A stretch of 29,707 bases of DNA from an uncultured Eubacteriales bacterium (GCA_900545805.1 URAL01000020.1:1-29707); one strand, 5' to 3'. Shown: positions 7,688-14,971, counted from the stretch's first letter. Translations and numbers: made by a program. The notes: generated from the sequence alone by a model not told the origin.

Positions 7688-9271
7688 GTGCTGTTTACGT
7701 CCTATGGCTTTATAGCCTTTCTTGCGGCGCTTTTTGCGCTGTATTATGTGATACCCAAGCGCCTTCAGTGGCTGCTGCTTCTCGCTGCGGACGCGGTGTT
7801 CTATGCCTGCGCCGGCTGGAAGGGCCTGTGCTTTATGGCGGCGACGGTCGTCGTCTCATGGGCGGCGACGAACCTCATGGGTGCGTCGTTTAAAGAGCAA
7901 AAGGCGTTTCTGTCCTCACCCGAGGGCAGGGCGCTCGAGCGGCCCGGGCGCAAGGCGTATAAAAAGCAGTGCGAAAAGCGCCGCAAGCTGATATTTGTGC
8001 TCGCGCTTATTGCCGATATCGGCATACTTGCCGCGCTCAAGTACACAAACTTCCTTATAAATAACGTAAATGCGATCTTTTCGGCCGGCATTGCCTCGGT
8101 CGACTGGGTGCTGCCGCTCGGCATATCGTTCTACACCTTCCAGACCGTCAGCTACGTCATCGACGTGTACTGGGAGAAGGTCGAGCCGGAGAGGAACATA
8201 CTGCGCGTTGCGCTGTTCACCTCGTTCTTTCCGCTGCTCATACAGGGTCCCATTTCACGCTTCGGCGATCTCAAGGACACGCTTTTTGCCGGGCATAAGG
8301 CAGATTTTAAGCAGATATCCTTCGGCCTTCAGCGCATACTGTGGGGCTATTTCAAAAAGCTTGTCATTGCCGACAGGCTGCTTGTCGCCGTGACAGCTCT
8401 GTGCGGCGACCCGGAGGCGTACACCGGCGCGTATGTTTTCATCGGCGCTGTTTTGTACGCGGCCGAGCTCTACGCCGACTTCACCGGCGGCATAGATATC
8501 ACCATCGGTATTGCGCAGGTATTGGGCATAAGCGTAAAGGAAAACTTCATCCGCCCGTACTTTTCGCGCAATATCGCCGAGTATTGGCGGCGCTGGCACA
8601 TTTCGATGGGCACATGGTTTAAGGATTATATCTTCTATCCGCTGTCCGTCGCGCCGTGGCTTTTGAAGCTCTCAAAAGGCGCACGCAAAAAAATATCCGA
8701 CGGCTTCGGCAGAAAGCTGCCGGTGTATGTTTCGACGATCGTAACGTGGTTTCTCACCGGCCTGTGGCACGGAGCTGCATGGAACTTCGTTGTGTGGGGA
8801 CTTCTTAACGCCTTTTTCATCCTGCTTGCCGAGGAGTTCAAGCCCGTGTCGCAGCGCTTTCGCGCAAAGCACGAAAAGCTTGTCTCCGGCTTTGGCTACA
8901 GGGTGTTTGAAACGCTCAGAACGTTCCTGCTCGTGTGCTCGCTGCGCGTTCTCGACTGCTACCGCGACGTTGCGGTGTCCTTTTGTGCGATAGGCACGGT
9001 GTTTACCGATTTCAACTGGCGCGAGGCGTTTTCCGGAGAGCTTTTGCAGCTGGGGCTGACGGGCGCGGACTATATCGTCGCGTTCTGCGGCGTTGCCGTC
9101 ATGTTCGCCGTCTCCTGCGTACAGGAAAAGCGAGGCAGTGTGCGTGAGCTGCTGTGGGAAAAGCCTGTTTTGAGCTATGCAGTGTTCTTCATTCTCGCCG
9201 TCGCAGTGCTCACCTTCGGCGCTTACGGCGTGGGATATGATGCGTCGCAGTTTATCTATAATCAGTTCTGA
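7688..9271 (+). CDS. MBOAT family membrane O-acyltransferase, DltB/AlgI-like
   Basis: The 527-aa multi-pass membrane protein should move an acyl group from the carrier protein across the membrane. The N-terminus (LFTSYGFIAFLAALFALYYV) is typical of AlgI-like MBOATs. Conserved elements include GISFYTFQTVSYVIDVYW, DFTGGIDITIGIAQVLGI, RRWHISMGTWFKDY with His304, and the active-site GLWHGAAWNF with His361. At 527 aa it is longer than DltB (about 400 aa). Its last residues, FIYNQF with Tyr524, resemble the C-terminal F-x-Y-x-x-F motif of DltX. It starts with GTG at 7688, 3 bp after the carrier stop, with no separate ribosome binding site, so translation is probably coupled. Confidence 0.9.
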   Translation: MLFTSYGFIAFLAALFALYYVIPKRLQWLLLLAADAVFYACAGWKGLCFMAATVVVSWAATNLMGASFKEQKAFLSSPEGRALERPGRKAYKKQCEKRRKLIFVLALIADIGILAALKYTNFLINNVNAIFSAGIASVDWVLPLGISFYTFQTVSYVIDVYWEKVEPERNILRVALFTSFFPLLIQGPISRFGDLKDTLFAGHKADFKQISFGLQRILWGYFKKLVIADRLLVAVTALCGDPEAYTGAYVFIGAVLYAAELYADFTGGIDITIGIAQVLGISVKENFIRPYFSRNIAEYWRRWHISMGTWFKDYIFYPLSVAPWLLKLSKGARKKISDGFGRKLPVYVSTIVTWFLTGLWHGAAWNFVVWGLLNAFFILLAEEFKPVSQRFRAKHEKLVSGFGYRVFETLRTFLLVCSLRVLDCYRDVAVSFCAIGTVFTDFNWREAFSGELLQLGLTGADYIVAFCGVAVMFAVSCVQEKRGSVRELLWEKPVLSYAVFFILAVAVLTFGAYGVGYDASQFIYNQF

Positions 9272-9278
9272 GGCAAAA

Positions 9279-10367
9279 ATGAGCGGAAAAAGAAATAAAA
9301 AACTGCATATTATCTGCCTTTGCACATTTGCTGTGCTGCTTTGCGCTGCCGTTTGGCTATTAGGTAAGATATGCCAGCCAAAGTACATGTCCGGTGTGTT
9401 GGAGGGCGCGATGACGCGGGAGTATTACGATGAAAAAAACTCCCACGACGTCATATTCATCGGCGACTGCGAGGTCTATGAGAACTTCTCACCCGTCACC
9501 ATGTGGGAGGAGAAAGGCATAACGAGCTATATTCGCGGCTCGGCGCAGCAGCTTATATGGCAGTCGTACTATCTGCTGGAGGAGGTCTTTGAGCGCGAAA
9601 GCCCGAGAATCGTTGTGTACAACGTACAGTCTATGAAGTACGACACGCCGCAGAGCGAGGCGTACAACCGCATGACCATAGACGGTATGCCCTTATCGAA
9701 GCATAAGATAGACGCAATAAAGGCCTCCATGACAGAGGATGAGGACATGATAAGCTATCTTATACCGTTTCTGCGCTATCACTCGCGCTGGCCGGAGCTG
9801 ACGGCAGAGGATCTTGAGTACGCCTTCCGCCGCGAGCCCGTGACGGTAGCGGGCTATCTCATGCGCGCGGACGTCGAGCCGATGACAAAGCTGCCCACGG
9901 CGCCTGTCCTGGACAATTACACAATAGGCGACACATGCTGGGAATACCTTGACAAAATGCAGAAGCTGTGCGATGCTAACGGGGCAGCTCTTGTGCTTAT
10001 AAAATCGCCGAGCCTGTGGCCGCACTGGTACGAGCAGTGGGATGAGCAGATAAGTGCCTACGCCGCCGGGCACGGCCTTGATTATATCAATCTTTTGAAT
10101 GCTTCAGATGAGATCGGCATAGATATGCAGACCGACACATACGACGCAGGGCTGCATCTGAATATCTACGGCGCGGAAAAGCTCTCGCGCTATTTTGCAG
10201 ATATTCTCGCAGAGACTTACGGAGTGCCGGACAGGCGGGGCGATGAAACGATCTCCGCCGACTGGGAGAAAAAGAGCGAGGCATATTACGAGCTCCTTGC
10301 CGCGCAGAAGGCGGAGCTTGAGGAATACGGATATCTTAAAAGCTGGACACTGGGGGACGAAAAATGA
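9279..10367 (+). CDS. DltD-like SGNH-fold membrane-anchored protein with Cys in the nucleophile position
   Basis: The 362-aa product has a short basic N-terminus, one membrane segment (about residues 9-27) and an outside SGNH-like domain. The block I motif reads FIGDCEVYENFSP, with Cys64 where GDSL/SGNH proteins have serine. A C-terminal DAGLHLN gives His293 with Asp289/290-region acid, matching the catalytic D-x-x-H block. By analogy with DltD it would transfer the group delivered by the MBOAT to a surface acceptor or hydrolyse it. The ATG at 9279 is preferred over the upstream in-frame ATG at 9177, which lies inside the MBOAT gene. The gap to the MBOAT gene is 7 bp, and it overlaps the next gene by 4 bp. 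Confidence 0.8.
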   Translation: MSGKRNKKLHIICLCTFAVLLCAAVWLLGKICQPKYMSGVLEGAMTREYYDEKNSHDVIFIGDCEVYENFSPVTMWEEKGITSYIRGSAQQLIWQSYYLLEEVFERESPRIVVYNVQSMKYDTPQSEAYNRMTIDGMPLSKHKIDAIKASMTEDEDMISYLIPFLRYHSRWPELTAEDLEYAFRREPVTVAGYLMRADVEPMTKLPTAPVLDNYTIGDTCWEYLDKMQKLCDANGAALVLIKSPSLWPHWYEQWDEQISAYAAGHGLDYINLLNASDEIGIDMQTDTYDAGLHLNIYGAEKLSRYFADILAETYGVPDRRGDETISADWEKKSEAYYELLAAQKAELEEYGYLKSWTLGDEK

Positions 10368-10891
10368 AAAGAATAATTACTGTCATCCTTGCCGTCATGT
10401 GCGCTCTTGCGCTCTGCGCCTGCTCAGATAACGGCGACGGCATGAAAGCACAAACCAAGACCGAATACAAGCCCGATTACGGCGAGCTGTACTATGCCTC
10501 GGACGATGTCAAGTTCGGCATCCTCGATGCGGCTGATGAGGTTCTTTCCGCCCTCGGCGAGCCTGTCAGCACCTTCGAGTCGAACAGCTGCGCATATCAG
10601 GGCAAGGACAAGTTTTATTACTACGACGGCTTTGAGATTCTGGTAAATGACGTTGACGGAACAGAGCGCGTCACCGGCATAACACTTGCCGACGATACCG
10701 TTTCAAATCCGCAGGGCGTAAAGATCGGCATGAAGGGCGACGAGGCGCTCAAGCTCATGGACGGCCTTGAGTACACGCAGTCGGGCGACACATATAAGTT
10801 CACCGTCGGCTCGACCCTGTTCAGACTCCAGGTCGGCGCAGACGGCACTGTAAAGGCAGCCGAATACTCGGTCGCCGCAAACGATAATTGA
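10364..10891 (+). CDS. Small lipoprotein of unknown function
   Basis: The 175-aa product has a lipoprotein signal with lipobox ALCAC (Cys20), then a hydrophilic domain. The mature part alternates short beta strands, including GILDAADEVLSALGEP, KFYYYDGFEILVND and GVKIGMKGDEALKLM; the last resembles the repeat style of beta-lactamase-inhibitor-like or SmpA-like folds, but I do not claim that family. The start overlaps the DltD-like stop (ATGA), so it belongs to the same operon. It may be an accessory surface factor of the acylation system. Confidence 0.8.
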   Translation: MKRIITVILAVMCALALCACSDNGDGMKAQTKTEYKPDYGELYYASDDVKFGILDAADEVLSALGEPVSTFESNSCAYQGKDKFYYYDGFEILVNDVDGTERVTGITLADDTVSNPQGVKIGMKGDEALKLMDGLEYTQSGDTYKFTVGSTLFRLQVGADGTVKAAEYSVAANDN

Positions 10892-10899
10892 GGTGCGCC

Positions 10900-11874
10900 A
10901 TGGCTGAGTACAAGAAGATGAAGCTGGAAGATGTCTTTGCCGATATAGAAAGAATAATGGGCTCGGAGCTTTCCGATGATGAAAAAAGCATGACGCTGCG
11001 CAAAAAGGGTGCGGCGGCCTACGAGAACGAGGACGATCCCGCTGCGGCCGCGTATTACGACGAGTCGATAGCCCTCGGCCTTATTGAGTCAGAGATGCTG
11101 CCGGAGGTGCTTTTCCGCTGCGGCGTGAGCTTTGCAAAGCTCGATGAGAAAAAATCCTTTGACTTTTTAAAGCGTGCGGCGGAGCTCGGCCACGTCAGGG
11201 CGATGTTCAACCTCGCCGTGTGCTATCAGAAGGGCGCGGGTGCGTCCAAGAATGAAAAGGAGTGCTACAAATGGGCGCTCGCGGCGGCGGACGCGGGCGA
11301 TATCGAGGCGATGTATATCTGTGCGCTGTGCTCCGAGCAGGGCTTCGGCACGAAGAAAAACCCGGAGGAGGCCTTTGCCCGCTTCAAGCGTGCTGCCGAG
11401 GCCGGAGTGGTCGACGCCATGTACAAAACCGCACTCAACCATGACCGCGGCGAGGGCACATTCCGCAACCCTCAGGCGGCGTTCGAGTGGTTCAAAAACG
11501 CTGCCGAGATGGGGCATCCCGACGCTCAGCACGACCTTGCCGTGTGCTACGCAAACGGAGAGGGCACGCCGGCCGATCCCGCGGAGGCCTTCCGCTGGAT
11601 GAAGCTCTCGGCGGAAAACGGCAGTGTCGACGCCATGCGTCTTGCCGGCGGCTGCTATTATAACGGCTTCGGCGTTAAGGAAAACCCGAAAAAGGCCTTT
11701 GAAATGTTCAAAAAAGCCGCCGAGCGCGGCGACGTTGACTGCATGCGCATGACCGGCGACTGCTATGCTCTCGGCTCGGGTGTCAGGCAGGATAAGGACG
11801 AGGCAATGCGCTGGTACCGCATTGCCGCCGAGCACGGCGACATGGATTCACGCGAAATGATGGAAGAGTATTGA
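10900..11874 (+). CDS. Sel1-like repeat protein
   Basis: The 324-aa product has no signal or membrane segment. After an N-terminal region (about 1-85) it consists of about six Sel1-type TPR repeats of roughly 36 residues, with the typical pattern A-A-E-x-G-x-x-x-A-M-x-x-L-A-x-C-Y-x-x-G and K-x-x-x-x-A-F-x-W-x-K, for example DAQHDLAVCYANGEGTPADP. Sel1 proteins are protein-interaction scaffolds. ATG 10900 is taken as the start because GAGGTG lies just before it; an in-frame TTG at 10888 overlaps the lipoprotein stop. It is the last gene of the transglutaminase/dlt-like operon and is followed by a strong terminator. Confidence 0.88.
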   Translation: MAEYKKMKLEDVFADIERIMGSELSDDEKSMTLRKKGAAAYENEDDPAAAAYYDESIALGLIESEMLPEVLFRCGVSFAKLDEKKSFDFLKRAAELGHVRAMFNLAVCYQKGAGASKNEKECYKWALAAADAGDIEAMYICALCSEQGFGTKKNPEEAFARFKRAAEAGVVDAMYKTALNHDRGEGTFRNPQAAFEWFKNAAEMGHPDAQHDLAVCYANGEGTPADPAEAFRWMKLSAENGSVDAMRLAGGCYYNGFGVKENPKKAFEMFKKAAERGDVDCMRMTGDCYALGSGVRQDKDEAMRWYRIAAEHGDMDSREMMEEY

Positions 11875-11884
11875 ATAACATAAA

Positions 11885-11916
11885 AAAACCCGGCAGGCTC
11901 TCACCTGCCGGGTTTT
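11885..11916 (+). terminator. Bidirectional terminator after the Sel1-repeat gene
   Basis: AAAACCCGGCAGG (11885-11897) pairs perfectly with CCTGCCGGGTTTT (11904-11916) around a 6-nt loop. A and T runs flank it, so it can end the operon on the plus strand and the small membrane protein gene on the minus strand, whose stop codon begins at 11918. Confidence 0.9.
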
Positions 11917-12125
11917 CATATTGGCTTATGCGAGACTACATTGCCTGCGTCGGGTATTGCGTATGCTCCAATGCCCGAAGAGCCGAGCGCACTCATAAGA
12001 CCTATCATTACAATCGCAACGACCGCGAATAATGTTAGCGCTATGACCGCGATTATAAAGCCCGTGCGTATATTCGCCTTTGCGCGGCGTATCTCCTCGT
12101 CCTCTTCACGCTTGTTCTTCTTCAT
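11916..12125 (-). CDS. Small single-pass membrane protein, unknown function
   Basis: The 69-aa product has a charged N-terminus rich in Lys, Glu and Arg (residues 1-20), one membrane segment (about 22-46) and a short Gly/Ala-rich tail. The start has a good GGAGGTGAG ribosome binding site on the minus strand, and a matching promoter lies upstream, so I take it as real. It is divergent from the TetR operon; the promoters lie close together. I do not recognise the family. Confidence 0.75.
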   Translation of the reverse strand: MKKNKREEDEEIRRAKANIRTGFIIAVIALTLFAVVAIVMIGLMSALGSSGIGAYAIPDAGNVVSHKPI

Positions 12126-12152
12126 GCTCTCACCTCCGATGTTTATACCTCC

Positions 12153-12180
12153 ATTCTACATAGGAAATTTCTTTTGTCAA
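12153..12180 (-). promoter_or_regulatory. Promoter of the small membrane protein gene
   Basis: On the minus strand TTGACA (12175-12180), a 16-bp spacer and TAGAAT (12153-12158) form a near-consensus sigma-A promoter. It is only 18 bp from the -35 box of the divergent TetR promoter. Confidence 0.7.
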
Positions 12181-12197
12181 CAAACTGCCTGTTAACA

Positions 12198-12226
12198 TTG
12201 ACAAAGCAAGGGTGAGTGCTTATAAT
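12198..12226 (+). promoter_or_regulatory. Consensus promoter of the TetR-ABC exporter operon
   Basis: TTGACA (12198-12203), a 17-bp spacer and TATAAT (12221-12226) give a perfect sigma-A consensus. A palindromic operator starts 9 bp after the -10 box, so expression must be held down by a repressor. Confidence 0.9.
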
Positions 12227-12234
12227 AAGAACAA

Positions 12235-12258
12235 ATGTTGCGCAACACATGTTGCGCA
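12235..12258 (+). promoter_or_regulatory. Probable TetR operator
   Basis: TGTTGCGCAACA (12236-12247) is a perfect 12-bp palindrome. ATGTTGCGCA occurs twice (12235-12244 and 12249-12258), so the site has one full palindrome and a further half-site. It covers the expected transcription start of the perfect promoter, and the first gene downstream codes for a TetR-type regulator, so autorepression is the likely job. Confidence 0.75.
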
Positions 12259-12277
12259 GATGTATGGAGTGATATCA

Positions 12278-12856
12278 TTGCCCCCTAAAGTTAAGTTTTC
12301 ACGCGAGGAGATCATTGCCGCCGCGCTGGATATAGTGCGCGAGGGCGGAATGACGGCGCTCACGGCGCGCAGCCTGGCAGCGCGTCTGGGATCGTCGGCA
12401 AAGCCGGTGTTCGGCCTTTTCGAGAATATGCAGGAGGTGCAGAACGAGGTCATGCTTGCCGCCAATGCCGAGTATCAGAAGTTTATGTACACGGAGATGA
12501 TGCGCGGCATATATAAGCCGTATAAGGCCAGCGGCATGGCATACATAGCTTTTGCGCGAAAGGAAAAAGAGCTGTTCAAGCTCCTTTTCATGCGCGACAG
12601 GTCGGATGAACACAGCGACACGAGAGATGAGAGTATTGCAGATATAATTGCGCTCATCTCGCGCAACACGGGACTGAGCGAGGAGGAGGCGCGCCTGTTC
12701 CATCTCGAGATGTGGATATTTGTTCACGGTATCGCAACGATGATCGTGACGAACTATCTCGACTGGGAAGAGGAGTATATAAGTCGCGCGCTGACCGACG
12801 CTTATGAGGGACTGAGAACACGCTGGTGCGGGGAGGCAAAAGGATGGATGCAATAA
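12278..12856 (+). CDS. TetR/AcrR family transcriptional regulator
   Basis: The 192-aa product has an N-terminal TetR-type helix-turn-helix (about residues 7-50: REEIIAAALDIVREGGMTAL, then SLAARLG and PVFGLF) and a helical ligand-binding domain. Such proteins usually repress a neighbouring transporter until a ligand binds. I take the TTG at 12278 as start: GGAG at 12266-12269 is 8 bases upstream, the homologous region begins just after it, and the in-frame upstream codons run through the operator. It overlaps the exporter ATPase gene by 13 bp. Confidence 0.85.
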   Translation: MPPKVKFSREEIIAAALDIVREGGMTALTARSLAARLGSSAKPVFGLFENMQEVQNEVMLAANAEYQKFMYTEMMRGIYKPYKASGMAYIAFARKEKELFKLLFMRDRSDEHSDTRDESIADIIALISRNTGLSEEEARLFHLEMWIFVHGIATMIVTNYLDWEEEYISRALTDAYEGLRTRWCGEAKGWMQ

Positions 12857-13572
12857 AAATAACGGGGCTTACGAAAAAATATAAGGATGTCACTGCCGTC
12901 GACGGGCTTGAGCTCAGCGTCCGGCATGGCGAGCTGTTCGCGCTCTTGGGCGTCAACGGCGCGGGCAAAACCACAACGATAAAAATGCTCTCATGCCTGA
13001 CCGCGCCCACGTCGGGCGAGGCGTATCTCGGCGGAAAAAGCATCGTTTCGCAGCCGAACGAGGTAAAGCGTATCATCGGCGTATCGCCGCAGGAGACGGC
13101 TGTCGCGCCGAAGCTTACGGTGAAGGAGAACCTTGAGCTCATGTGCGGCGTGCACGGGATATCGAAGGAAAAAACACGCGAAAGAGTAAATGCGCTGTGT
13201 GAGGAGTTCGAGCTTCATGAGGTCATGAGCCGCAAGGCCGGCAAGCTGTCCGGCGGCTGGCAGCGCAGGCTCAGCATAGCCATGGCGCTCACGGGCGAGC
13301 CGGAGATACTGTTTCTCGACGAGCCGACGCTGGGACTTGACGTCATTGCCCGAAGCGAGCTGTGGGACACCGTGCGCGCTCTCAAGGGTAAAAAGACCAT
13401 AATACTGACAACGCACTATATGGAGGAGGCTGAGGCGCTGTCCGACCGCATCGGCATCATGCGCGGCGGCAGGCTTCTGGCGCTCGGCACGGCACAGAAG
13501 CTGAAGACACTGACCGGAAAGGACAAATTCGAGGACGCGTTCGTTGCGATAGTAAAGGGGGAGAGAAAATGA
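12844..13572 (+). CDS. ABC transporter ATP-binding protein (ABC-2 exporter)
   Basis: The 242-aa nucleotide-binding subunit has Walker A GVNGAGKTT with Lys42, signature LSGGWQRRLS, Walker B FLDEP with Asp159 and Glu160, and the H-loop His191 (TTHYMEEAE). It fits the DRA/ABC-2 group that exports drugs, lipids or natural products. The ATG at 12844 follows GGGGAGG; an in-frame GTG at 12826 is less likely. It lies between the TetR gene and the permease gene, with overlaps on both sides, so all three are one operon. Confidence 0.92.
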   Translation: MDAIKITGLTKKYKDVTAVDGLELSVRHGELFALLGVNGAGKTTTIKMLSCLTAPTSGEAYLGGKSIVSQPNEVKRIIGVSPQETAVAPKLTVKENLELMCGVHGISKEKTRERVNALCEEFELHEVMSRKAGKLSGGWQRRLSIAMALTGEPEILFLDEPTLGLDVIARSELWDTVRALKGKKTIILTTHYMEEAEALSDRIGIMRGGRLLALGTAQKLKTLTGKDKFEDAFVAIVKGERK

Positions 13573-14300
13573 AAATGCTGACCTTTTCCTCGCGCACGGC
13601 AAAGGAGATACTGCGCGACCCCGTAAACCTCGGCTTCGGGCTGGGCTTTCCGGTCGTTCTCATCCTGCTGCTGTCGGCAATTCAGGCAAATGTGCCCGTT
13701 TCACTGTTTGAGATAGAAAAGCTCGCGCCGGGCATGACGATATTCGGTCTGTCATTCATGACGCTTTTCTCCGCGACGCTCATTGCAAAGGACCGCGAGA
13801 GCGCGCTTTTGCAGCGGCTTTACACGACGCCGCTCACGGCCGCGGACTTCATCCTCGGCTACACGCTGCCGATATTGCCCGTTGCGCTCGCTCAGGCGGC
13901 AGTTTGCTTCATAACCGCATTTATACTTGGCATGGATATCACGATAAACGTACTGTGGGCGGTGCTGATCCTGATTCCGGCCTCGGTGTTTTTCATAGCT
14001 CTCGGCCTTCTGTGCGGAAGCGTGTTCAACGTAAAGCAGGTCGGCGGCATGTGCGGTGCGCTGCTGACTAACCTCACGGCCTGGCTGTCCGGCATATGGT
14101 TTGACCTCGACCTCGTGGGCGGCGCGTTTAAGAAGGCCGCCGAGCTCCTGCCGTTCTGCCATGCGGTACGGGTCGAGCAGGCCGTCTGCGAAGGTAATTT
14201 CGGCGATATCCGGCCCGATCTTGCGTGGGTCATTGCCTACGCCGCCGCCGCGGCAGTCTTTGCGGTCGCACTGTTTCTGCGGCAGATGAAAAGGCAATAG
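13569..14300 (+). CDS. ABC-2 type transporter permease
   Basis: The 243-aa product has about six membrane segments in the ABC-2 pattern: an N-terminal amphipathic part with KEILRDPVNLGFGLGFPVV, a cytoplasmic block LIAKDRESALLQRLYTTPLT (typical of this family), and FNVKQVGGMCGALLTNLTAWLSG before the last segments. It forms the membrane pore for the ATPase encoded just upstream; the two genes overlap by 4 bp. A second ATG two codons later is an alternative start. Substrate unknown; possibly a drug or antimicrobial peptide, given the TetR control. Confidence 0.88.
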   Translation: MKMLTFSSRTAKEILRDPVNLGFGLGFPVVLILLLSAIQANVPVSLFEIEKLAPGMTIFGLSFMTLFSATLIAKDRESALLQRLYTTPLTAADFILGYTLPILPVALAQAAVCFITAFILGMDITINVLWAVLILIPASVFFIALGLLCGSVFNVKQVGGMCGALLTNLTAWLSGIWFDLDLVGGAFKKAAELLPFCHAVRVEQAVCEGNFGDIRPDLAWVIAYAAAAAVFAVALFLRQMKRQ

Positions 14301-14334
14301 AAAAAAGCAGCAGCCATTTGGCTGCTGCTTTTTT
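14301..14334 (+). terminator. Terminator of the TetR-ABC exporter operon
   Basis: A6 then GCAGCAGCC (14307-14315) pairs with GGCTGCTGC (14320-14328) plus T6, with a 4-nt loop. The A/T runs on both sides make it bidirectional, also ending the minus-strand unit whose last stop codon is at 14334-14336. Confidence 0.92.
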
Positions 14335-14477
14335 CACTTTCCCCAGTCGCCGGATATGCCGTCGGGGGCTTTTACGCGGCGCGTGTCCTTTACATGCCCG
14401 TCGCGGCCGCGAAAGTCCTGCGGCGCGACGTTCTCACCCGAGGGCAGGTCGCCGTGCTTTTTAGATTTTTTGCTCAT
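14334..14477 (-). CDS. 47-aa basic, hydrophilic small protein of unknown function
   Basis: This reading frame of 47 codons begins MSKKSKKHGDLPSGENVAPQ and ends DGISGDWGK. It has no membrane segment and is rich in Lys, Gly and Asp. A perfect GGAGG (14484-14488 on the minus strand) lies 6 bases before the ATG, and the stop codon abuts the shared terminator, so the frame has all the signals of a real gene. It follows the spoVAC stop codon by only a few bases and should be co-transcribed with it. A role in the spore is a guess from position only. Confidence 0.7.
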   Translation of the reverse strand: MSKKSKKHGDLPSGENVAPQDFRGRDGHVKDTRRVKAPDGISGDWGK

Positions 14478-14479
14478 TA

Positions 14480-14920
14480 TTATCCTCCAAAGACGCAAAG
14501 TATCAGGCCGTATATGACGCTGGCCGTTATGCCGTAGACGATCACGGGACCCGATATGATGAACATTTTCGCCGCCGTGCCGGTGATGAAGCCCTCGGTC
14601 CTGAACTCCAGCGCGGGAGCGACCATGGAGTTTGCAAAGCCCGTTATCGGAACAAGGGTGCCGCCGCCGGCAAAGCGAGCAATGCGGTCGTAAAGCCCGA
14701 GTCCTGTCAAAAGCGCGCCGAGGAAAACAAGGGTTGCGCTCGTTGCGCTCGCGGCGTCGGTCTTTTCAAGGCCGCAGTGCGTGTAAAGACTCAGTATTGC
14801 TTCGCCCAGGCAGCAGATGAGCCCACCGACAAAAAAAGCCTTTAGCATATTGCCTGAGCACTTCGTGCGCGGCTGGTGCGAGTCGGAATACCGAAGGTAT
14901 TCGTCGTTTGTCATGTTCAT
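14480..14920 (-). CDS. spoVAC: Stage V sporulation protein AC
   Basis: SpoVAC is a spore inner-membrane protein of the channel for calcium dipicolinate, needed in spore maturation and germination. The 146-aa product has a cytoplasmic N-terminus with YSDSHQPRTKCSGNMLKAFFVGGLIC, about four membrane segments, and the family hallmark GTLVPITGFANSMVAPALEFRTEGFI, then AAKMFIISGPVIVYG. Length matches the family (about 150 aa). The usual partners spoVAD and spoVAE do not follow; only a 47-aa frame does. The start has a modest GAGG site 7 bases upstream; a second ATG two codons later is possible. Confidence 0.88.
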   Translation of the reverse strand: MNMTNDEYLRYSDSHQPRTKCSGNMLKAFFVGGLICCLGEAILSLYTHCGLEKTDAASATSATLVFLGALLTGLGLYDRIARFAGGGTLVPITGFANSMVAPALEFRTEGFITGTAAKMFIISGPVIVYGITASVIYGLILCVFGG

Positions 14921-14941
14921 GCCGAAACCTCAATAGAAACG

Positions 14942-14971
14942 AAAATGCACCGGGATAACCCGATGCATTTA
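14942..14971 (-). terminator. Hairpin between the 132-aa gene and spoVAC
   Basis: AAATGCACCGGG and CCCGATGCATTT form a 12-bp stem with one mismatch and a 4-nt loop. On the minus strand it follows the stop of the 132-aa protein gene by about 20 bp and is followed by a T-rich stretch. It probably ends that gene and leaves spoVAC as a separate unit. Confidence 0.6.

Noticed and set aside
9177..9278. Upstream extension of the DltD-like protein
   Set aside because: The extra 34 codons lie inside the MBOAT gene; the ATG at 9279 opens a normal membrane-anchor N-terminus.
12212..12277. Upstream extension of the TetR gene
   Set aside because: It begins upstream of the -10 box and reads through the operator, before the expected transcription start.
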